This document shows positions 40,841 through 51,531 of a stretch of 53,099 nucleotides of DNA, in pieces (position 1 is the first letter of the stretch; every line of letters starts with the position of its first letter). The notes beneath the pieces were generated by a model. That model saw only the letters and a program-made list of their open reading frames with translations, searched no databases and was not told where the DNA came from. The position numbers were made by a program, and so were the translations under genes. Source of the stretch: Darksidea phi (Eukaryota > Ascomycota > Dothideomycetes > Pleosporales > Lentitheciaceae); the NCBI GenBank assembly GCA_030770425.1, contig JASJFT010000057.1, forward strand, positions 1 to 53,099, in the 5' to 3' direction.

Positions 40841-41596
40841 GGATCTTTTCGCTCGTTCTCTTAACGACGCCAAAAATAGTACAAATCGACTCAGGGGGAA
40901 TGTTGACGGCGAATTTGATTATTGGCCTAGAAACGTATCCGGGAGTCTCAGCGATAACTATCTAAATAGACTCCAGGCCTTGACTTAGTATAAGAAATGC
41001 AAGCTTTGCGGATTGTGAGCGGGTGTTAGCCATAGCAACCCGGAAGATACACTCTCGGTCTTCGTGCTCTTCGATATTACGAAGCGGGATCCATTTATCG
41101 ATAGTAGTTTACGGATAGAGATTGTCTCCTTTACCGTAGTTCTTAGTAGTAGAATCATCTACTACTTCTTGTTGTCGGAGCTTAAGTTTTTGCTGCTTAA
41201 GAAGGGCACTTCTCTCAGCTTTCTTCTTAGCTTTTTCGGCTTCCTTTGCGGCTTTTTTGAGCGCGTTTTTGCTTGGTTATGACGAAGGTTCTAACTCTAC
41301 CATATTGGAGTTGAAGGTGGGTGTTAAAGGTGAAGTACTGAAGGTGGGGTGTTGAAGGTTGAGTACTGAAGGTAAGTCAACGATGTGGAAAACTCGGTGT
41401 ATACGGGGTAATCACGTAATTGATAACATCAAGCTAATTAAGCAGCAACTACCAGTCGATTAACGCACCTGACCCCAGCAAACTGGCTTCATCAACTTCG
41501 TTACGTATTTCCGACAAAACCCACTCCTAATCTATCAAGCTTGTATATCTTATTATTATAGCTCCTCAAACATCTACGCGAATGCTCAGGTCTTAG
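40841..41596. other. intergenic, nothing recognised
   Basis: A short plus-strand frame at 41064-41282 is rich in L, F and S and lies opposite K-rich sequence; it probably reflects composition. A GTTGAAGGT/GGTGAAGTACTGAAGG imperfect repeat lies at about 41310-41370. Confidence 0.35.
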
Positions 41597-42706
41597 TTGC
41601 CGCAAAGTACCGAGCCATGTGACGATATTCAGGAGCAACCCAAACAGAAAAACCGGAGTCCTAAGCCGCCAAGTAATATTCCCGAACAAGCAAACAATAT
41701 TTATAAAAGCGAAAAGAAAAGTATCGTTCCAAACCGCTGGAATTGTGAAAAGTATTTTGCTATCTTCCGTCACCCCGACTACAAGCGCCCGCGAGCTCGT
41801 TATCATTATTACAACAAAGAGATCGGTTACAAATCAGCCATAGATGCCGCGAGACATGTTGCGATCTGCCAGAATCTGCCGCAAGACGTTTGCAGGCCCA
41901 AGGTTCCGGCTGCGAGGAGTACTTCTCTGCTACTAAAAAGTCGCAAGCTTGGAGATGCCTTTATAAAGCAGTTCGAGTTTTTCCGAGATCCAGTATAGAA
42001 GAATCCCAGAGCCCAATACACGTTTTGTGGCTCGACAATCAACTATCTTTTACCAAATCTACAGAACCACCTTGCAAAGTATATGAAGTTTCCCGCAAAT
42101 ATAACACCACCTGCTCGACGCTCGGTTCCGTGTACGTATTACCATACTTTGATTTATCGAAACAAGTTCGACAAGTATGTCGCGGCTTGTCCGAATAACC
42201 CTTATTCATACTGGAGGTGTGGCATTCTAGTTCCACCATCTGACTACGATACTCACGATGAGCATTGCAAGGGTCGTGTTTGGAAATGTGGAACATGCAA
42301 CATACAAAATATTCCATTACGGGATCGGTAGAATCACCTTGAGAACTGTTTGTACTACGGTTATAGTCGTTATAGCAAGAAAATTCCCCGAGTCGACCAA
42401 GAAAAACATTTCCAGGATTACGAATATCGACGATGTACTCTCTGTGGCACCTATATCCTCACATTCCAACAACGTGAACATCTCTCGGCCTACAATCGTT
42501 GGAGATGCGGGCGTTGCCAGCAACGCCTTCCTCGAGCCGATCGACAAAGACATCTCCAAATTTGTGAATATTGGCGATGTTACAGGTGTGGCATACATAT
42601 TCAAAAGAGGGAGCTACGTTTGCATATTTGCATACGACGACCATACGAACGCTACTACAAAAGGATTCCCCTAGACGACTACGATTACCATCAATATGGA
42701 GGATGA
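41597..42706 (+). pseudogene. tandem CCHC zinc-finger gene with RIP-type mutations
   Basis: One reading frame spans the whole 1.1 kb with only two interruptions, TAG at 41996-41998 and TAG at 42329-42331, and no frameshift. It encodes repeated ~22-25-residue fingers of the form WRC-x2-C-x(10-13)-H-x3-C. Intact examples are WKCGTCNIQNIPLRDR (then NHLENC after the stop codon), WRCGRCQQRLPRADRQRHLQ and WRCYRCGIHIQKRELRLHIC. Other units have the same spacing but Tyr at ligand positions (YYGYSRYSKKIPRVDQEKHF; YTFCGSTINYLLPNLQNHLA ending in KY). Cys-to-Tyr by TG-to-TA, His-to-Tyr by CA-to-TA and Gln-to-stop by CA-to-TA all fit RIP. No ATG is convincing near 41597. Function before decay would be nucleic-acid or protein binding. 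Confidence 0.7.
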
Positions 42707-42815
42707 TGAATGGGATGAAGTGTCGAGGGAGCCAAAGGCTGGCGGGTACGCGTGGGTGTTGAATGCAGATGAGAGGGCGTTTGCAAGGAGTATTGTTAAG
42801 GGTGCACGAGCGTAG
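42696..42815 (+). CDS. short acidic ORF, possible 3' end of the zinc-finger gene
   Basis: An ATG at 42696 opens 39 codons (MEDDEWDEVSREPKAGGYAW and on) to a TAG at 42813-42815. It overlaps the end of the zinc-finger frame in another phase. The composition is protein-like, so it may be the final exon of that gene joined by an unrecognised intron. Alone it has no recognisable function. Confidence 0.3.
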   Translation: MEDDEWDEVSREPKAGGYAWVLNADERAFARSIVKGARA

Positions 42816-43472
42816 ATTTGAAACAAACACTAGAAAAGGTGCCAGGATTCCGATAGTAACGTGTTTTACAAGCGAGCGGCCAGTACAAGCGAGCGGCCAA
42901 CCCTACCAACTCTCTTATCGTTTACAGCCATATAGATCAACAACGTATAAATCTGGGTGTTGGTTGACGCGTTTTCAATCGGTAATCCGTAGGCTTTGGC
43001 ATCTATTCACCGTCAGGCCAACTCAAGAAGCCATAACACTAAGCTTACCTTGAGATACTACGTTGTGGTTGCGATGATTCGGAAGAAAAACCGCTCTGCG
43101 GTACATATTACGGTGTGGCAGGTCTTTTGCAAAGCATAATAACGTACTTCACAAGCGAACGGGTCACAAGCGGACGGGTCGACCCCAAACTCACCAAAAC
43201 ACCGGAATGTTACACTCGAATATCTCAAGGAGTTGATAACAAACCGTGAAAATGCAATAGTCTGTAGATACCATTCAAATGTAGAATATAGGAGCATATG
43301 ACCTTTGAGATAGCTAGGATACTTCAAACCCGGAGACTACATCCGAATAATATAAGAACTATCCACCTAGTTACTTTGAACATTCAAGAGGATGTACAGA
43401 ACATGCGTGGAAGCCTAGGGTTTCAATTTCGTGTTCCATTATTTAGTAATTGTGGAGATATTCAAGCGTGAT

Positions 43473-43764
43473 TTCTTTTTGTTTGGATTTGCATAGTGAG
43501 GGCTCTTTGTGAGGTCTACACGAAACACAGTAAGAGTTTGTACATAGTAGAGTTGCTATACCCACACCTTATACACGATAATAGAGCTGTAGATCTGTAC
43601 ACAGTACTGTCAATCTTGAGATACTAACGAGGTGATGTTTCGAACATCGAGCATTGAGGTGACGAGCGAGCAATGACATGTGCTGCCGGACTGCAGAGCC
43701 TGGTTGGGAGACCAACAATGGTAGCGATGAGTTAGCACACCCACACTACCGCCCAAGTATAAAA
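43473..43764 (-). mobile_element. SINE-A copy 3, full-length with target duplication
   Basis: A 292-bp minus-strand element from TTTTATACTTGGGCGGTAG to an A-rich tail, CAAATCCAAACAAAAAGA. It aligns end to end with 3103-3363 and contains the same B-box-like GTTCGAAAC. It is bounded by 15-bp direct repeats, ATATTCAAGCGTGAT (43458-43472) and ATATTCAAGCATGAT (43765-43779), differing at one base. This gives the best estimate of full length for the family. Confidence 0.85.
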
Positions 43765-43864
43765 ATATTCAAGCATGATATTCCAGTGTGTTGGTGAGTT
43801 CGGAACCCGGCCCGTTGGCCCGTGAAGTACGTTAATCAGGATTACGTGAACCAGTATTACCATG

Positions 43865-44085
43865 TGTAACACCCATCTCTATCGGAACCTACCCGGCAAC
43901 CCATCGGCCTCTGGACGGGACCTCAGGGTCACCTGACCCTATTTTGTAACATAGCCCGTGCTTAATTGTATATATCCTTACCACAGGCCTAAGACGACAC
44001 CTCAAGGCTTCGTCTTATCTCTGATCAAACCTATATTATTGTTACCTCAGTACTACGTTTCCCGCGTGCCTAATTATCCCTCACA
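43865..44085. mobile_element. solo LTR with 5-bp target duplication
   Basis: A 221-bp segment starting TGTAACACCC and ending CCCTCACA (TG...CA ends). It is flanked by the identical 5 bp CCATG at 43860-43864 and 44086-44090. This is the signature of a solo LTR left by recombination of a Ty3- or copia-type retrotransposon. No internal retroelement genes are nearby. Confidence 0.85.
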
Positions 44086-44597
44086 CCATGTCTGCCGTCA
44101 AGAAGCATTGTGATCCCAGAAGCCTCGACGTCACAAGAGGATGAAGTCTAAGCATTAAAAGTAGGGGAGATACACGTGTTGCTGGTTATTCTATATTCGT
44201 AAACCGATGATTGTTGTGAGTAACTCTACGCTAAGGGAATATGCGAACGTTGGTCATCGATAAGTTTATGTATTAGGAGTAAAACTCCTAACAATGATTT
44301 AAAAGAGTGACACATGGTAATAATTGATGGGGATAAACGATTGTTTACATTAATAGACAAAAAGAACAGACCTAAATCTCGACTAGCCAGCCTACCTAAG
44401 CTTCTACATATAATCTCAAGTGAATATTGTCTTCAACTTTCCCCTTCAAATAACACTTAGATCAAAACCTTAAATTGAATACAAAGCGCAAGCAGCTACA
44501 ACTTCCACTGTGTCGAGTGAAAGCATTTTATTCTTTCACTAGCTCCTCCGTAGCTCGCGGATCCTGACGGTGACCCAACCCCACAATTACCGGTTGA

Positions 44598-44870
44598 TTA
44601 TTCCCTCCCCGATCCCTTGCAACCGTGACAGGTCACCTGGTTAGGTGGAAATCCAATGAGGTGACCCCCACAGGTATCACACGCTTTAACAGGCAATGTT
44701 CCGGAACCACTGCAACGGATACAGGTTTGTGTCTGATTGCCATTGACGATCTCCCCATCAGTACACATATTGCAAGTCCGATATAGAGGGCGTGGTACGG
44801 CAAGGCATTCTGAGCAGATGACCCCGGCCCCCCTGGCATTTTGCGCATGTAGGCATTTTCGTACCGGGAT
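44598..44870 (-). pseudogene. small DnaJ-type CxxCxGxG zinc protein
   Basis: A minus-strand frame contains RTCNMCTDGEIVNGNQTQTC, IRCSGSGTLPVKACDTCGG and VTCHGCKGSGRE. These are the CxxCxGxG repeats of the DnaJ cysteine-rich domain without any J domain. No ATG lies in this frame (it opens on GTG at 44924). An ATG at about 44855 in another frame encodes MPTCAKCQGG, which looks like the missing first CxxCxG unit. The two are joined across a G-run (CAGGGGGGCCGGGG), where a small indel would reconcile them. It is either a frameshifted gene of about 85 residues or has a sequencing error in the homopolymer. Confidence 0.55.
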
Positions 44871-44924
44871 TGGATGAATGACGATTTTTGTTCTTGAAAT
44901 GGTGTCGGAGGATAGATGCTTCAC

Positions 44925-46059
44925 TTTGCTGAAGAATAGGATCGTGTGGTGTTTTGGAAATATGTATGTAAATAAAAAAAATCGGAACGTGGTTAGGGTA
45001 TCAATGTAAGTACGTGTTGAGTTGAAGCTGGTAGGTACGAGTTAGGCTTTATCATTGGAAAGGGGATCCGAGAGCTTTTATAAGCTGATATCTGGTATAA
45101 ACAGATAGCTCCATTTCGACCCTTTGTCTTCCCTTCTATCTCCAACCTTCCTTCTAGCGCGCGCGAACTTACCCGTTATCTAACCATGATGCTGATTCGA
45201 AGTGAGAAGACCTTCTAATAATAGCTTGTTGTTTCAATTAACATGCAAATTTGATAAGCGCCTCGAGCGACTGATGGCTAGTAACCTGTTAATGAAAAGG
45301 GATTCTACTTGGCTATTCTACTAAGCGCGCGCTACCGAGGCTACCTGGGCTTACTTCCCGGCCCTTTTCTCGGCGCTCTTATGCTTTGGCCTGCGGCAAG
45401 CGGCGGCTATTCCATGATGGGCAACGAGTGAATTCCGAGGCGTAGCGGGGGCCGAAAACCTTACGATTTAACCTACAATCCCTTTGGCGGCGTAAGCGGC
45501 CGCTTGGTAGGTAAGCACCTGAGCTTAACTTGGCTTCCCAGGAATCCAATAGAAAACTTTGATAGTGGTCGGGATGATACGCTAATCTAAACTATACGTA
45601 CTTTATTATACGCATGCGAGAAACTATTAAAGCATAGGTCATTATTGTCAAATTTTATTGTCGCTTATTTGCTATCTATGGCGAGGATCGTCCATGCCGA
45701 GGTCACACATGATCGTACCCACCTGGTTTCTATACGCGCGCGCGTCTGACTCCTGAGGGCCAGAAATAACCTTATCGCACAGGCCTTAGCTTTATATTGC
45801 GGCGTATGCTTGAATTACAGGAGAGATCTCAACACGAAGAAGGTGGAGTCATAGTTTATTGATATATCCGTCTGGCTTCACACAACGCCAAGTCGATGTT
45901 GAGTTCAGTTGAGATGGTGGCTGGTATGAGTGGCATGTGTACCTGAGTCATGTGTAGCTATTCCGTGCATACCAAGGTGCCGGACTTTTTGACACGTAGA
46001 AGACGCATCAAACAAGCAGCTCTATCCTTCGAGCACTCGCGACACCTCCTCGCGCCTTC
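44925..46059. other. intergenic, nothing recognised
   Basis: No frame with a recognisable product. A GC-rich block at about 45320-45540 contrasts with its flanks and may be a transposon remnant, but terminal repeats were not found. A short (CG)n tract lies near 45737. Confidence 0.4.
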
Positions 46060-46850
46060 GTAGCTAAGTCATACGCTCGGTATCTGGCAAGTCCTTCTCA
46101 TCGGTGATGAAGACAACAGTGTTGAGCATCCTCTTGCTAACGGGGCATGTCAAGATATGAGCTCCCGGCCCCACATGCACGCACTAGTTGTTGGCCTTGA
46201 CCGTCCCAATGGCGCGTTCGCCATCTTCTAGGGCCACCACAGCGTGATAACACTTCTTGTGCGTATGGCTAGCACTTAGGGCTAAGGGCGGCATCCACCG
46301 TTAGGAGCTGGGCGCGCACGCGGTTGTGCAGGCCATCGCAACCAACAAGTGTATCGGCCGTGCTGGTGGTGCCGTCTGTGAAGCGAAGGGTGACAGAATC
46401 GGATGACGATGATCGCGGATCAGAGTAGCTGACGAGTTTCTTGTTGAAATGCGTGACTCCTGGTGGTAGGGTCGTGGCAAGGTGACCGAGAAACTGCGCG
46501 CGTAAGCAACCCTGGAACCCGAGATGGTGGTTTGAGCGGTTGAAGAACAGCTCAAAAGCAGTTCCGTCGGGATCACCGATCGTATCCTCGGTTTTGTGCT
46601 CACCAACGCCGTTTGCGTTAGTCGGGTGTCTGCTGTGGTACCCGTCCCAGTAGTTGTCAAACGACGTTTTGTTTAGAACACCTGCACTATCCATGGCCTT
46701 GGTGACAGCCGGACTCAAGCGCGACATACACTCTGTTGCGACGCCAGTGAAGGCGAAACCTGCACCAAGTTCGTGGAAATTAGGCGCACACTCGTAGAAT
46801 ACTACGTATACTCCGCGCTGGCTGTAAGTAGTTGTTGATCAAAATACTTA
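46060..46850 (-). pseudogene. FAD-dependent monooxygenase fragment
   Basis: A minus-strand ORF at 46269-46727 includes NHHLGFQGCLRAQFLGHLAT, TLRFTDGTTSTADTLVGCDG and LHNRVRAQL. This is the second FAD/NAD-binding part of salicylate-hydroxylase-type monooxygenases (the GCDG motif corresponds to the DG fingerprint). Further similarity in other frames extends to about 46080 (VHVGPGAHILTCPVS, NTVVFITDEKDLPD) and back to about 46830 (VVFYECAPNFHELGAGFAF). The N-terminal GxGxxG is missing. It is a frameshifted relic that abuts a kinase fragment. Confidence 0.65.
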
Positions 46851-46854
46851 CAGG

Positions 46855-47200
46855 ATCCGAGGTCGATGACAATAGCCTTGTCGTGTTCACCGAGCATGGT
46901 AAGCCGGGTTAAGGTCGTTGTGAGCCAGCCTAAGAGTGGAGGTGCTTTACTGCAGATTCGATGCCCCTTATCCATGATTTATTGTTGAAGTGCGTTATAA
47001 ACCCTTCCTTCATCCTCTTTTCTAGCGTCGTGGAACACCGATCAAGTACAAGGCCCATGATACGACCCTTTACGAGACAGCCGTGGTATCGAATGAGGTT
47101 TAAATGCGGATGCTGGCGAAGAAATTCAAATATATCAGCTTCTTCGATTAGTAATAAATGCAATAGGCTTGCGTCTTTAGCCTTGAAATTTTTCAGCTAA
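46855..47200 (-). pseudogene. protein kinase fragment
   Basis: The minus-strand frame reads EADIFEFLRQHPHLNLIRYH, GCLVKGRIMGLVLDRCSTTL and SAVKHLHS, then a stop. Catalytic-loop-like LAHNDLNPA (HND for HRD) and a DFG-equivalent VIDLGSC occur just after in other frames, ending at about 46857. Only the central part of a fungal kinase domain is present. Confidence 0.55.
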
Positions 47201-47226
47201 ATAGCACAGGAGAAGACACCGATACG

Positions 47227-47430
47227 GTGTTGGATCGCGTGTGGCATGTTGTCGAGGAATTGAACGCGCACTATTTTGCGGATCATCGCGTGCTAAAGCG
47301 GTTGATGCTTGTTGCTGTGAGTGAAAAGCCTTTCGTGCGGTCTTTCAAGGGTTCGGTGCAGCAAAGTGCAACGGTGAGCTTGTATAGAGAGAAGATTGAT
47401 CGTCTTTATGCTACGGCGGCAGCAGCTTAG
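47227..47430 (+). pseudogene. C-terminal tail of an adenylating (AMP-binding) enzyme
   Basis: A 67-codon frame without ATG ends in VWHVVEELNAHYFADHRVL, then KPFVRSFKGSVQQSATVSLY and IDRLYA. This is the end of the adenylation domain of NRPS-like or aryl/acyl-AMP enzymes, where a Lys in the RxxKGTVQR-type loop is catalytic (here SFKGSVQQ). No upstream adenylation core is present; a kinase fragment on the other strand begins 26 bp away. Confidence 0.55.
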
Positions 47431-47538
47431 CTCTTCACTTAACCAAGGCAACTATTATAGCTCTCGACATGTATTCATGCTTTGAATCTGCTTTACGCCT
47501 AACCCACATAAATGTCTCTAGTCCCGAGGACTCCTGTC

Positions 47539-48706
47539 TTATGCTCCTTTCCCAGTAATTCTCTCCACCATCTTTACTACCTTCTCCGCTAATTCCACAG
47601 GCTTCTCGAGATGCGGGTTATGCGAGGCGCCCTGCAGGACCTCCGTCTCGCTAATCTCGGCCGTTTCAACGTATTTTTGCTGTAGCTCAAACGGCATAAT
47701 GCGATCCGCTTCTGTTAGTAGATAGCCAAACGCACCTCTGTAATTGAGGTCATGATACGGATCCCTGGAGGCAGGCGTTGCAAAGCAGGCAAATGGCTGT
47801 GCGGGTAAGCTGGCAGCCAGGCGGTCGGCTTCGGCCTCTAGCAGATCGTGGAAGAGCATGGTGCGCGCGTGGGCGGGAACGGACCGGACAATGGCCGTGT
47901 TCGGCTGGACATGGTCGAGTTAACAAAATTCCATCACTTGTTCTTTTTATCCCCAGCCATTTTCTTCATTGTTATTGCTTCCTCTTGAGCGTGGAGTTAA
48001 CAAAGGGAAAGCTTACATCAATGTCAATCCATTCAGGCAAGTTTCTCTCTCCAATCCCGTCGCCTGCATTGGACTCGTGCCTTTCGGCGCCACAAATGCC
48101 GCCGTGAACACACTGTGGTGTAGTAGTTGTAAGGGGGGCCCGATCGAGTATCGAGGGCCCATGTAAGCGGAGAAACGTTAGGCCGGAGTCCGAGAGGAGG
48201 TCGTCCGGGAGTATCCTCAGCTCGATCCTACCCATCTCATCCCCTAGCAGACAGAGGAAATAGTTCAATTGATTGAGTATTCTGGCCGCCTATTCTATCA
48301 TCCCTCTCTCTCTCCCACTCCTCCGACTGTGGGTCGTGAGCTCCGCCATCCTATCTTCGATATACCCATACACCACAACATCTGCCACCACTCCACCCGC
48401 AAGCCCTTTCGCGGCGCGTTCTTTCTTGCTCAAGCCCTCGAGCGCGCCCGGAGCATAGGTGCCGCCGTAGGAGTGCATCCATAGCACGGCGTCCTTCCCT
48501 TCGGATAGCAGTGGCTCCAGCACGGAAGTGCGCAAATAGGTCGTGTCGGGGTTGGTGGTGGGTGGGGACGACGGGTCAGAGACGGGGTAAATGGGCGCGA
48601 TGCTGATGACGGTTGGGTAGTCGGTAGCTTCGAAGGCTTGTGCAAGAGGCTGGAAAAAGCTGTGGAGAGGCCAGGCGCCGGGGCATATGACAATGGTGGG
48701 AGACAT
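47539..48706 (-). pseudogene. alpha/beta hydrolase, interrupted
   Basis: The N-terminal part starts at an ATG at 48706 with TIVICPGAWPLHSFFQPLAQ and carries the nucleophile elbow WMHSYGGTY (Ser in HSYGG), ending at 48290. The C-terminal part (about 47900-47539) has MLFHDLLEAEADRLAASLPA and SHNPHLEKPVELAEKVV, whose His fits the catalytic histidine. Between them, a middle exon AAFVAPKGTSPMQATG (near 48090) and LPEWIDID (near 48025) are in different frames. The likely intron boundary near 48370 (GTATGG) and CCACAG near 48117 give an unusually long intron. Probably inactivated by an indel near 48050; a functional multi-exon gene cannot be fully excluded. Confidence 0.6.
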
Positions 48707-49377
48707 TGTGGGTTGGTCGAGCAGGTGAGGATGGACGGAACGGGTGCTGCTGCTGCTGCGGGCGCGGTCGACTGGATGAATGCACTACGGGAGCATAGAG
48801 GTGTCGTCAATGGTCGATGGCGAGTTCAGAAGTGTAACGCTACGCCGTAGGCCGTACCACGCTGTCGATGGTAGGTGGTGGCCCATCACAATTTACCTGT
48901 GGCCCTTGGAACTACGCCACATCGAACCCTTTTAGTGTGCATCTCGTAAGTCCCCGACGCGGCGTATCAAGGACCATCAAGAGGATTCCATCCCCCAAAT
49001 CAGGCGGCCCTTGCAGCTGCGACTGCATCTGCTGCGTATGCCTATCAAACAGCCATCCATATCTACCGTTTGTGCGGTATCCTCCGTTTCTGTTTCATTC
49101 TTACTATAGCAAGGCTGATTCCCGTCCCGGGAAAGAGTATTTGAAATCCAACCCGCGGAAACGCCGTTGAGCAGGTTCACGCAGGCAGAAGCACATAGCT
49201 GGGCGGGCATCTGAATCCCCCCAATCGAATACCCCAGCTTCACGCGAACTTCTCACTCCAATAAAGAAAGTGCTGCATTCGAATCATACTTGCGCTCCAT
49301 GCTTCCAGGGGCAAGGTCCCCTCAGCTGCGCCCCCGAACGAGTGATTGAATTCGCACTCTTTTGCCATGCATGGATA
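48707..49377. other. intergenic, nothing recognised
   Basis: A GCTGCTGCTGCTGC run (near 48747) and short overlapping frames only. The plus-strand frame from 49270 joins the ketosynthase relic but shows no family similarity before about 49378. Confidence 0.4.
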
Positions 49378-50247
49378 ACTAGCAAGCTGCTATCGCCGTA
49401 TGCAGGCAACGGCACGTCCTTCTCCATCCTCGCCAACCGGCTTAGCTGGTTGTTCGACTTCAAGGGGCCGAGCATGAATATCGACACGGCGTGCTCGAGC
49501 GCCCTCATTGGCCGGCATCTCGCGTGCCAGGCGCTGCGTAGTGGATAATCGAGCGTGGTACGTCAAGTGCACCCAATTAACCACGTTGTTAACTAACGGG
49601 CCCCGCAGGCTCTGGTGGGAGGCAGCAACCTTCTTTCCTCGGTGGAGCAGTTTCTCTTAATGTCCAACCTCGGCATGCTCGGCCCGTCAAGCCGGTGCTT
49701 TAGCTTTGATCACCGCGCGGATGGCTATGCGCGCGGAGAGGGCTTTGGTATGGTTGTTGGGAAAAGGCTGTCCGACGCCTTGGACGATGGCGACACCATT
49801 AGAGCTATAATCTGCGCCACCGGCATTAACCAGGCGGGAAGAACACCGAGCCTAACTGCACCCAGCCAGGACGCCCAAGAAGCTCTATTCAGGGAGACCT
49901 AGCATAGGGCTGGGCTGGATCTGAAGCGCACGGCCTTCGTAGAGGCCCATGGGACGGGCACGCCGCCGGGTGATCCCGCAGAGGCTCGGGCTCTCGGCTC
50001 CATGTTTGGCGCCGCGAGAGAGCCTGGTGATCCGGTCTACATGTAAGTCGTCGATACGTATCGGATTCTATAGTGATTAACAATGTGATAGCGGGGCTGT
50101 GAAATCAAACGTCGGCCATTTGGGGGTGGAAGCGGCATCGCCGGGTTGATTAAAACCGCACTTTCTCTTGAAAAGGGCGTCATCCCCCCAAACGCCAACT
50201 TCGAGAAAACCAACCTGGAAACCGACGCTGACGCGTTGAACCTAGTG
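49378..50247 (+). pseudogene. polyketide synthase ketosynthase (KS) fragment
   Basis: The plus strand shows YAGNGTSFSILANRLSWLFD followed by the active-site DTACSSAL (near 49480-49505). Further on are DHRADGYARGEGFGMVV, the His motif [12 protein letters not shown] (near 49941) and KSNVGHL (near 50100). The Cys-His-His triad of a fungal type I KS is therefore readable. It is broken by a TAA at 49546-49548, a TAG at 49900-49902 and a frame change near 50120. Introns at 49558-49608 (GTACGT...CGCAG) and near 50042 are still recognisable, and a GTAAGT follows at 50248. The start of KS and all other PKS domains are missing. The original product is unknown. Confidence 0.75.
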
Positions 50248-51531
50248 GTAAGTAATATCTGTCCGGGGACTCCCCCTTCGGGTTTAGCGCAGTCCTTGCG
50301 CTTATCCGTATCAAGTATCGCTCCTCGCCCTATCAACGCACCGCTTTTGAGTTACTCCTACCGCCCGCGTCATACACATATGGCAGTGATGTTGTAATGA
50401 GGGAACGACCAGCCGAAAATGTCTCTTCTAGAGGCTTTAAGCATCATTATCGCCTGTGAACAGAGAATGTCACGTAATATATAAGCCTTCTACATCACAT
50501 GAGTAGAAGGTCGGCCTTTTGCGTCACAGAGAACCATGGTACGCGCGCAAAATTCTGCAAGCTTTACCGCAGTATATATTTGATCCGGCACTACGCTTCC
50601 TCCTAGCCACATCTCTGCTCCTCATTTCTGTTCTGCCAGCAAGCCGTCCAACTACCCGCCAGAACTGCCGGCCGGCAACAACGGGCTGGGAAGTGAATCG
50701 CTCGCAAACCGACCGGTGACGACGCTTGATCTGAGGTCTGGTTAATGGCAAGACAGGAGTCGAGACCTAGAGAGAACAAATTGCGCAGGTCAGCCAAAGG
50801 CCAAGCAGGGCGACTTTTATGCTCAGAACACCGGTCATCATCATCGTTTCCTCAGCCGAAGCCGGGGAAGGGACAAGCCCAAGCCTCCGATCGTAACAAG
50901 TGTATAATCTTCATTGCACCTGCCTTTGTGAGGATGAGAAGATCTATTCGATCTGCTACAATGACCGATGATGACCATTCTTGCTCTGAGGTCCAGTGGT
51001 GTAGCAGGTCGGAGAAGGCGAGGGCAGACGTGTGATAGGTTTGCAGAGAGTCGAGCCATGATTGATGAGAACATGTAGTTCGGAAATAGGGCGAGATGAC
51101 ATAGATGAGTATATGGAGCTCAAAAGAGGCAGAAGCTAACCATTTAATTAGTGATTTGGCAGAACGTCTGATGGGGAGAATGGGCTGTCCACGAACCTGC
51201 AGTAGGATGAGAGGAAGAGGGTACGTAAGAAAAGAGCGAGGTTAAGAGTAGATTAAATAACAAGTAAGGCAGACCTCGAGAGAGCCAGTAATGGCTCTGC
51301 GTTAAAGTAAAGAAAAGTGGAGGAGAGAAATGCACGATGAATACCTTTTTAAATGCAGCGCTGAGCATTGAACCCCTGGGCCACTACACTTTCCTAAGGT
51401 TGGGAGAAGTAAACATAAACATCCGCTAATTGATTTGCGCAGGCGTTGGATAGTTCTAGCCCAGTAGGGTAGGTACGCTGCTTAATGTAAAGAAGGGATA
51501 GGTAAGGAAAAATTAGGGTAGAAGTCGCGAG
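50248..51531. other. intergenic, nothing recognised
   Basis: No recognisable product on either strand. An 8-bp hairpin (CCTTCTAC...GTAGAAGG) lies at about 50487-50513. A minus-strand TGGCCCAGGGG (51383-51373) resembles a Pol III A-box, but no convincing element could be built around it. Confidence 0.4.

Noticed and set aside
51190..51383. Third tRNA-like element on the minus strand (TGGCCCAGGGG with a distant GGTTCG)
   Set aside because: The box spacing of about 180 bp is too long and no similarity to SINE-A or SINE-B supports it.
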